A stretch of 64,000 bases of DNA from Nocardia nova (lineage in GTDB: Bacteria > Actinomycetota > Actinomycetes > Mycobacteriales > Mycobacteriaceae), in the NCBI RefSeq assembly GCF_002933465.1, contig NZ_PSZE01000004.1:186001-250000 (forward strand). Reading direction: 5' to 3'. The notes below the pieces were generated by a model, which searched no databases, was not told the DNA's origin, and was given only the letters and a program-made list of their open reading frames with translations. Positions 58,823 to 64,000 of the stretch are shown in pieces. The position numbers and the translations under genes are program-made. Position 1 is the stretch's first letter, and every line of letters begins with the position of its first letter.

Positions 58823-59875
58823 TTGGAGGAGGTACTTCGACCGCTGGTGGTCTTCGCCGCGACGCTCGCGGTCACCATCGCGCTCGGCGCGGTGGTCGAC
58901 CGCCTGTTGAATCACGCCGCGCAGAAGCATCCCGCTAACCGACTGCCCGGTCTACTGCGTCGGGTCCACCTGCCGTTGCAGGTGTTCCTGGCGACGATCG
59001 CCCTGCATTTCACCTATCCGCTGGCAGAGATCCACCTGCGCCACGACGCGGTCGTGCTGAACATCCTGGCCGCGGTGGCGATCCTGTCCGCCGCCTGGGT
59101 GGTGGTGCGCGCCGTCGACGCGGTCGCCGAGAACACGCTGGACAAATACGCGCACCGCACCCACGACATCGCCAGGGTGCGGCGGCTGCACACGCAGCTG
59201 ACCTTGGTCCGGCGCATCATCACCACGGTGCTGGCGATCACGACCGCGGCGGTCGCGATCCTGCTGCTGTTCCCGAACCTGCGTACTCTCGGGACCTCAC
59301 TGCTGGCCTCGGCAGGCATCATCGGCGTGATCGCCGGTGTCGCCGCGCAGTCGACGCTGGGCAATCTCGTGGCGGGCCTGCAGATCGCGTTCGGTGATTC
59401 GGTGAAGATCGGCGACACCGTCGTGGTCGAGGGGGAGTGGGGCACGGTCGAGGAGATCACGCTGTCGTTCCTCACGGTCCGCATCTGGGACGACCGCCGC
59501 CTCACCATGCCGGTCTCCTATTTCAATTCCAAACCGTACGAGAACTGGTCCAAGGGCGGCCCGCAGATCACGGGCACGGTTTTCCTCTATCTGGACACCA
59601 GCACGCCGGTCGTCGAACTACGCGAACATCTGCGTGACTACCTGCGCACCCGTGACGATTGGGACGGCCGCAGCTGGAACCTGCTGGTCACCGACAGCAC
59701 CCCCTTCGGCATCCAGGTCCGCGCCTCCATGTCGGCCCGCAATGCCGACGACGTGTGGACGCTGCGCTGCGCGGTGCGCGAGGAACTGCTGGCCTGGCTG
59801 CGCACCGAGCATCCGAACGCGCTGCCGAAGGTGCCGACCAGCGTGGTCGAACGCGAACATGCGATGGCCGAGTAG
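58823..59875 (+). CDS. MscS-family mechanosensitive channel
   Basis: 350-residue small-conductance mechanosensitive channel. Four hydrophobic segments (about residues 10-30, 55-75, 80-100, 130-150). Pore helix ASAGIIGVIAGVAAQSTLGNLVAGLQIAFGD with the Gly/Ala pattern of TM3, then the beta domain IGDTVVVEGEWGTVEEITLSFLTVRIWDDRRL and YFNSKPYENWSK. Releases ions and small solutes on hypo-osmotic shock. TTG 58823 chosen because AAGGAG lies nine bases upstream; TTG 58814 abuts it. Confidence 0.93.
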   Translation: MEEVLRPLVVFAATLAVTIALGAVVDRLLNHAAQKHPANRLPGLLRRVHLPLQVFLATIALHFTYPLAEIHLRHDAVVLNILAAVAILSAAWVVVRAVDAVAENTLDKYAHRTHDIARVRRLHTQLTLVRRIITTVLAITTAAVAILLLFPNLRTLGTSLLASAGIIGVIAGVAAQSTLGNLVAGLQIAFGDSVKIGDTVVVEGEWGTVEEITLSFLTVRIWDDRRLTMPVSYFNSKPYENWSKGGPQITGTVFLYLDTSTPVVELREHLRDYLRTRDDWDGRSWNLLVTDSTPFGIQVRASMSARNADDVWTLRCAVREELLAWLRTEHPNALPKVPTSVVEREHAMAE

Positions 59876-59882
59876 CCGCCTA

Positions 59883-59894
59883 TAGAGTCGTGGG
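59883..59894 (+). promoter_or_regulatory. leaderless promoter -10 of the LLM oxidoreductase
   Basis: TAGAGT at 59883-59888, six bases, GTG 59895. The gene starts 19 bp after mscS, so a promoter here would free it from that operon. Confidence 0.5.
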
Positions 59895-60749
59895 GTGCGT
59901 GAATTCCGCTTCGGAGTCAACTTCCTGAGCCCCGGGTCCGCCGACGAGTGGGCCGCGAAATGCCGGCGGGCCGAATCCCTCGGCTACGACGTGCTGCTGG
60001 TCCCCGACCACCTGGAACTTCCGGCGCCCTTCCCGTCGGTGCTCGCCGCCGCGCAGGCCGCCGAACGCCCGCGGGTGGGCACCTTCGTCCTGAACGCCGC
60101 GTTCTGGAACCCGGTCCTGCTGGCCCGCGATGTGGTGAGCACCGCCCAGCTCACCGGCGGCAGGCTCGAACTCGGTCTCGGAACCGGTTACGTGCGAGAC
60201 GAATTCGAGGAAGCCGGAATCGAATTCGGCACCCCTCGAACCCGGGTCGACCACCTCGAGAAGACCCTGACCGAACTCCGGCGACTGCTGCCCGAACCGC
60301 GGCCCACCATCCTGCTGGGCGGCAGCGGTAACCGCATGCTGCGGCTGGCCGCCCGCCACGCCGACATCATCGCCTTCACCGGTGGCGAACCCGTCCCCGG
60401 GGCCACCGACGGCTCGATGCGCCTGTCCAGTGCCGAGACGGTCGACGAACGCGTCGCCGCGGCACGACGTTTCGTCACCGAGTACGACCGCGATCCGGAA
60501 TTCAACATCCTCGTCCAGCAGGTCGTCGAAACGACCGACCGCACGGCCGCGGCCACCGAGATCGCCGCGCAGATGGATCATTTGAGCGTCGATGAGGTGC
60601 TGGACGCGCCGACCCTGCTGATCGGCACGCCCGCGGAGATGGCCGATCAGATTCGCGAACGCCGGGAACGGTACGGGTTTTCCTATGTCACCGTGTTGGA
60701 GCCCGCGATGGAGGGGTTCGCGAAGGTGATGCGGGAAGTGCGGGGCTGA
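59895..60749 (+). CDS. F420-dependent LLM class oxidoreductase (TIGR03621 type)
   Basis: 284-residue (beta/alpha)8 luciferase-like enzyme. FGVNFLSPGSADEWAAKCRRAESLGYDVLLVPDHL at the start, then FVLNAAFWNPVLLARDVVSTAQLTGGRLELGLGTGY, the F420-binding pattern of the TIGR03621 group, and LIGTPAEMADQIRERRE at the end. It probably uses coenzyme F420, which Nocardia and mycobacteria make. Substrate unknown. Confidence 0.9.
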   Translation: MREFRFGVNFLSPGSADEWAAKCRRAESLGYDVLLVPDHLELPAPFPSVLAAAQAAERPRVGTFVLNAAFWNPVLLARDVVSTAQLTGGRLELGLGTGYVRDEFEEAGIEFGTPRTRVDHLEKTLTELRRLLPEPRPTILLGGSGNRMLRLAARHADIIAFTGGEPVPGATDGSMRLSSAETVDERVAAARRFVTEYDRDPEFNILVQQVVETTDRTAAATEIAAQMDHLSVDEVLDAPTLLIGTPAEMADQIRERRERYGFSYVTVLEPAMEGFAKVMREVRG

Positions 60750-60753
60750 GCCG

Positions 60754-61884
60754 CTAGTGCACGACCGACAGGTGCGGGCCGATCTGCGCCTCGCCGAGGA
60801 CTTCCGCGAGAAGTGATGCGGTCCACCGCAATTCGTCGGTGAGCTCGGTGCGCCCGAACCCTGCGTTGTGCGCTCGCACCACGGCCTCCGCGAGCAAGCC
60901 GGGGCCCTCGCCGGGATATTCGGCGACCGGCTCGCGGTCGTGGTGCAGGGTTCGGGTCGCTTCGATGCTGCGCATCCGAGGCGCTCGGTCTCGCACGATC
61001 CGCCTGATCACCTCGGTCGGCACACCCCACCGGCGCGCGAGCGCCGCCGGGCTGGGGAAGTGAATCGCCGACGGACCCAGCCGGTCCATCTCCTCGCCGG
61101 GCACGAGCAGTTCGGCGGCGAACCGGTCTGCCTGCTGTGCCTGAGTTCGGTCTCCCGGCAGTGGGCAGGGGTGCAGCAGCAGATGACCGAGTGCGCGCGC
61201 ACAGGCGAACCGGTAGCCGTAGACACATTGCGCATGACGTGCCGCCACGACGATCAGCGAGCGGCCCCAGGTGTGCGTGGCGTAGGTGCCGACCCGCGCC
61301 ATGGCCGCGCTCGTCGCCGGCGCCAGAGCCACCACGATGCCGCGTGACTCGAGGGTCGCGCCCAGATGCGCCAGCGGACCCGGTGCGATTCCCCAGTGCT
61401 CGCGAAGCAGGCGCGCGGCGTCGGCGGGTGACAGTCCCTCCTCGAGTGCGGGCAGGTCGAGCGCCGGGAACCGCATCCGGCTGGCCAGCGTGTACGCCAA
61501 CTCCCAGATGTATTCCGCGAACGCCACCGCCTTCGCCCGATCCGATGCCGACGCCGAACCCGGATCGTCGAAATGCACGTCCGCGGCGTCGATCCGGCAC
61601 ATCGGGCGCCCGGTGGCGAAATAGTCGACGGGGACTTTCAACACCCGCGCCAGGTCGGCCGGAACGTCCGGATCGGGCTGCACGGCGCCGATCTCGTACT
61701 GTGCGACGACCGCGGGAGATAGACCTGCCGCGTCCGCGAGTTCGGCGACGGACAGTTCGGCCCAGCGGCGCGCCTGTGTCAGCCGGATCGGCTCGAATGC
61801 CGACGCGACGAATCCGCCCGGCTCGTCGCTGCGGTCGGTGAGGAGTTTCAGCCCGCGTCGGTCCTGCCGACCGTCACTGTCCAC
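60754..61884 (-). CDS. XRE regulator with ImmA/IrrE-like domain lacking the metal motif
   Basis: 376 residues. Helix-turn-helix of the XRE type near residues 38-90 (WAELSVAELADAAGLSPAVVAQYE, then VQPDPDVPADLARVLKVPVDYF). An ImmA/IrrE-type peptidase domain follows. In this family the zinc motif is HELGHLLLH with a later Glu. Here it reads RALGHLLLH, so the first His and catalytic Glu are gone, while the helix and the AxxFAAELLVP block remain. Probably a non-catalytic sensor. GTG 61884. Confidence 0.85.
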   Translation of the reverse strand: MDSDGRQDRRGLKLLTDRSDEPGGFVASAFEPIRLTQARRWAELSVAELADAAGLSPAVVAQYEIGAVQPDPDVPADLARVLKVPVDYFATGRPMCRIDAADVHFDDPGSASASDRAKAVAFAEYIWELAYTLASRMRFPALDLPALEEGLSPADAARLLREHWGIAPGPLAHLGATLESRGIVVALAPATSAAMARVGTYATHTWGRSLIVVAARHAQCVYGYRFACARALGHLLLHPCPLPGDRTQAQQADRFAAELLVPGEEMDRLGPSAIHFPSPAALARRWGVPTEVIRRIVRDRAPRMRSIEATRTLHHDREPVAEYPGEGPGLLAEAVVRAHNAGFGRTELTDELRWTASLLAEVLGEAQIGPHLSVVH

Positions 61885-61990
61885 CCGAATTGTTTACCGC
61901 ATCGACGAGCGCCGCGGGGGATCCGACCCGAGGAAAAATTTGGTTTCCGGCGAAGCGGACAAACTCGGCCGCGGCGAATTCTCCGGCTTC

Positions 61991-62818
61991 TCAGGGTATT
62001 CCGCCGGGCGTGACCGGCAGCAGTTCCGGGCGTTTCGCCAGCCGGCCGTCACCGGTCGACACGCCGCGCAGCCGCCGCCAGACCCACGGGCGCAAGGTCG
62101 CTGCGGCCCAGGCGAGTTCGCCGGCCGCACCGGCCGCGCGGAACCGCTCGGAGCCGTCCGGCGGGTGGGCCCAGCTGTGGTCGGCGCCGTCGAGGCCGAG
62201 TGCCTCCGCGGCGGCCAGTGCGAATCGTTCGTGGCCCAGTTCGGAGCCGTGCAGCCGGTCCGCGCTCCACATGCGCAGATCGACCATCGACGGGGCCCCG
62301 AACAGATCCACCAGGCGCAGTCCGTACCGGTTGGCGCACAGGCGAATTCGATCGTTGATCAGGTCGACGCGGGGGCCGATGTAGCGGGCGGCCAGGGGCA
62401 CGATGCGGCGTACGTCCGGGAAGGTCGTTGTCACAACCGTTGCGCCGCAGGCGGTCAGCTTCGCGTACAGCTCCTCCATCAGGTCCAGTGCCGCCACGAA
62501 ATCGGTGCCGGGGGCCGTGACGTCGTTCATGCCCGCGCAGATGCCGACCAGATCCGGGTCCATCGCCAGAGCGGCGTCGAGTTGTTCATCGCGGACCTCC
62601 GCGAGGCGACGTCCACGCACCGCCAGATTGGCGTACCGGATCTCCGGATTGTCCTGAACCAGCCGCTCGGCCAGACGATCGGCCCACCCGCGCAGGCCGT
62701 TGCCGTCGTCACCGTCCCACAGCCCCTCGGTCTGACTGTCGCCCATCGCGACGAAGCGTTCGTAGCGGTTCGGCGATGCTGCGGGACCATCCGAACGCGG
62801 CGAGGACAACGTCGTCAT
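61991..62818 (-). CDS. SGNH/GDSL hydrolase
   Basis: 275-residue SGNH-fold esterase. Block I VAMGDSQTEG (Ser28), block II with Gly in LAVRGRRL, block III GICAGMNDVTAP (Asn), and block V SADRLHGSELGHERFALAAAEAL (Asp-xx-His). No signal peptide, so intracellular. ATG 62818 has GGAGG seven bases upstream. A C-terminal 45-residue extension is rich in Arg/Trp. Substrate unknown. Confidence 0.92.
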   Translation of the reverse strand: MTTLSSPRSDGPAASPNRYERFVAMGDSQTEGLWDGDDGNGLRGWADRLAERLVQDNPEIRYANLAVRGRRLAEVRDEQLDAALAMDPDLVGICAGMNDVTAPGTDFVAALDLMEELYAKLTACGATVVTTTFPDVRRIVPLAARYIGPRVDLINDRIRLCANRYGLRLVDLFGAPSMVDLRMWSADRLHGSELGHERFALAAAEALGLDGADHSWAHPPDGSERFRAAGAAGELAWAAATLRPWVWRRLRGVSTGDGRLAKRPELLPVTPGGIP

Positions 62819-63106
62819 GGCAGACCTCCGGGACGTGAAGAGGGTGATGCGGACAGCGGCGTGACGAGCCCGCGGCCGCCATCGCCACCGGCTGGACAGG
62901 CTACAACGGTGCGGTCCGGTCGAATCAGGGCGTCCGACTCGTGGCGGGATCAGCCGGTGTGAACCGTTCCCGCCGATATTCGCCGCCCCATATCCTCTGC
63001 GCTCCGTTGCGCGATGTAATACCTTGATAGACAGAGGTTTTGGTAGCCAGGGGTGTGGCGGCTCCACCGAAGGACCCGCCCGGCTACGCCGGCAAGGGGG
63101 TCCGAG
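62819..63106. other. 288-bp divergent intergenic region before the helicase gene
   Basis: Contains AT-rich promoter-like DNA (GATGTAATACCTTGATAG, 63016-63033) and a hairpin that overlaps the ribosome site of the next gene. Confidence 0.5.
63072..63103 (+). promoter_or_regulatory. hairpin sequestering the helicase ribosome site
   Basis: GGACCC (63072-63077) pairs with GGGTCC (63098-63103). Inside it CCGGC (63080-63084) pairs with GCCGG (63088-63092). The ribosome site AAGGGGG (63094-63100) is partly inside the outer stem, three bases before the ATG. Confidence 0.45.
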
Positions 63107-64000
63107 ATGCCCGATATCCATTTCGAGCGGCGGCGTCAGCGTGTGGCGCAACAGCTCGGCGAACTGACCGTGCTCACGCCGGCCTGGCGGCGATTCCTGT
63201 CGGTGCCGCTGATGCGCAACGGCTGGCATGTGCTCGTGGAACGCGAGAACAGCCGGTCGGATCGCGTCGACGCCTACGCCGTCGGGCCGGGCGGTGTCTT
63301 CGCTCTGGTCCGCACCGACGTGGTGCCGGCCGCCGCGGAACTGCGCCGGATCCGCTGGCGTGCGGAGGAGACTTTCGCGAATCTCACCGCGGGCCGCACC
63401 CGGTACGTGCCGCATATGATCGAGGTATTGCTGCTGATGGACTCGGCGGCCGACACGCCGGCCGAGGCCCGCTACGTCGCGGTCGACCCGGCGACCATCG
63501 CCGCGCGGCTGTTCGCCGAAGCGAGCCTGTCCAGCCGCAGCGCCCGGCAGATCGCGATGACTGTGGCCGAACACAACACCTGGTTCGCGCTGCTGTCCGC
63601 CGACAGCGGCGCCGGGCCCGAAACCTCGCCCGCCGAAGGACTTGTCGACACGACGACGCTGCGCGAGGAGGAACGAGCGCGGGCGTTGAAGCGACCGTTC
63701 AGCGAATGGATGACATTCCTCGACCCGGCCCAACTCGACCTCGTCTACCGCAACTACAACGGGCCCGCGAGATTCAGCGGACCGGCCGGAACCGGGAAGA
63801 CCGTCGTCGCCCTGCACCGCATGGCGCGGCTGTCCAAGGAGGGGGCCGGGCGGCAGCTCTTCACCAGTTTCGTGCGGACGCTGCCGACCTATCACGAATC
63901 GGGATTCCGGCGCCTGGCACCGCATGCGGGCGAGCGGGTGGAATTCACCGGCCTCCACTCCTGGACCACTCATTTCCTCCGCAGTCGCGATATCGGTTGC
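63107..64000 (+). CDS. NERD-like/UvrD-type DNA helicase, 5' part only
   Basis: First 298 codons of a superfamily I helicase; the gene continues past the window. Residues about 20-75 (FLSVPLMRNGWHVLVERE then SDRVDAYAVGPGGVFALV) look like a degenerate nuclease-related NERD domain, where GPGGVF is the typical turn; the catalytic Lys/Glu residues are not obvious. Walker A is complete at about residue 225-232, GPAGTGKT, followed by VALHRMARLS and TSFVRTLPTYHESGFRRLAP. ATG 63107 behind AAGGGGG. Role in DNA repair or defence cannot be decided from this part. Confidence 0.8.
   Translation, partial: MPDIHFERRRQRVAQQLGELTVLTPAWRRFLSVPLMRNGWHVLVERENSRSDRVDAYAVGPGGVFALVRTDVVPAAAELRRIRWRAEETFANLTAGRTRYVPHMIEVLLLMDSAADTPAEARYVAVDPATIAARLFAEASLSSRSARQIAMTVAEHNTWFALLSADSGAGPETSPAEGLVDTTTLREEERARALKRPFSEWMTFLDPAQLDLVYRNYNGPARFSGPAGTGKTVVALHRMARLSKEGAGRQLFTSFVRTLPTYHESGFRRLAPHAGERVEFTGLHSWTTHFLRSRDIGC

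Noticed and set aside
62819..63106. Riboswitch upstream of the helicase
   Set aside because: Hairpin present, but no match to a riboswitch class I can recall; reported only as a ribosome-site hairpin.

Overview
The window looks like chromosomal DNA of a high-GC, mycolic-acid-type actinobacterium, most probably Nocardia or a close relative. The GC content is high and coding is dense on both strands. GTG and TTG starts are frequent. Many starts sit 6-8 bases after a TANNNT hexamer, which is the leaderless arrangement known from mycobacteria. The gene set matches the Mycobacterium tuberculosis Rv2213-Rv2236c neighbourhood in recognisable but rearranged order: cobD, SURF1, LMW phosphatase, cobC, NIF3-like, zinc-ribbon, RNase H/phosphatase, panB, CaeA-like hydrolase, glnA2, glnE, glnA1, RDD protein, DUF4191, lipA, TIGR01777 protein, dlaT and pepA. 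These assignments come from reading the proteins; no database search was run.

Layout. 1-6250: partial ECF sigma factor, cobalamin genes cobD and cobC, SURF1-like protein with a tyrosine phosphatase, an 8-bp tandem repeat, NIF3-like protein. 6480-11300: OsmC protein, zinc-ribbon coiled-coil protein, RNase H/phosphatase fusion, alpha/beta hydrolase, lactate 2-monooxygenase-like enzyme. 11560-11977: RNase P RNA. 12100-19430: accessory genes (free Clp N-domain, SDR with a broken SnoaL remnant and a 31-codon ORF, small secreted protein, RNB ribonuclease, lipoprotein-Pip-CHAD operon, APH-like kinase). 19490-26890: glnA2, CaeA-like lipoprotein hydrolase, panB, glnE. 27168-36830: MprF-like DUF2156 membrane protein with a coupled leader ORF, secreted proteins, zinc metallopeptidase lipoprotein, ribH, monoacylglycerol-lipase-like enzyme, M20 and S15-like peptidases, MpaB-type oxygenase. 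37000-42230: glnA1 with a four-box GlnR operator, RDD protein, TetR/aldo-keto reductase pair, DUF4191. 42290-51130: EF-G2, lipA with a GNAT gene, MFS exporter, TIGR01777 protein, and the E2 subunit dlaT/sucB. 51540-55620: small conserved protein, leucyl aminopeptidase, PhoU-like protein, orphan ParA. 55640-56570: decayed segment with two dead genes and two intact-looking operators. 56500-64000: DHFR-like protein with an AraC regulator, DUF1707, MscS channel, LLM oxidoreductase, XRE/ImmA-like regulator, SGNH hydrolase, and the 5' part of an NERD/UvrD-like helicase.

The main functional theme is nitrogen control. GlnA1 carries the adenylylation tyrosine and a GlnR operator, GlnA2 lacks the tyrosine, and GlnE modifies the former. 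The second theme is cofactor and central metabolism: cobalamin, pantothenate (panB), lipoate (lipA) with the lipoylated E2 (dlaT), and riboflavin (ribH). No CRISPR array, IS element, prophage or tRNA gene was found. No clearly novel multi-gene system is evident. The most unusual items are regulatory: a complete GlnR tetra-box, twin 17-bp palindromes in front of a dead gene, a 32-bp operator, translationally coupled small ORFs, and an 8-bp repeat tract.
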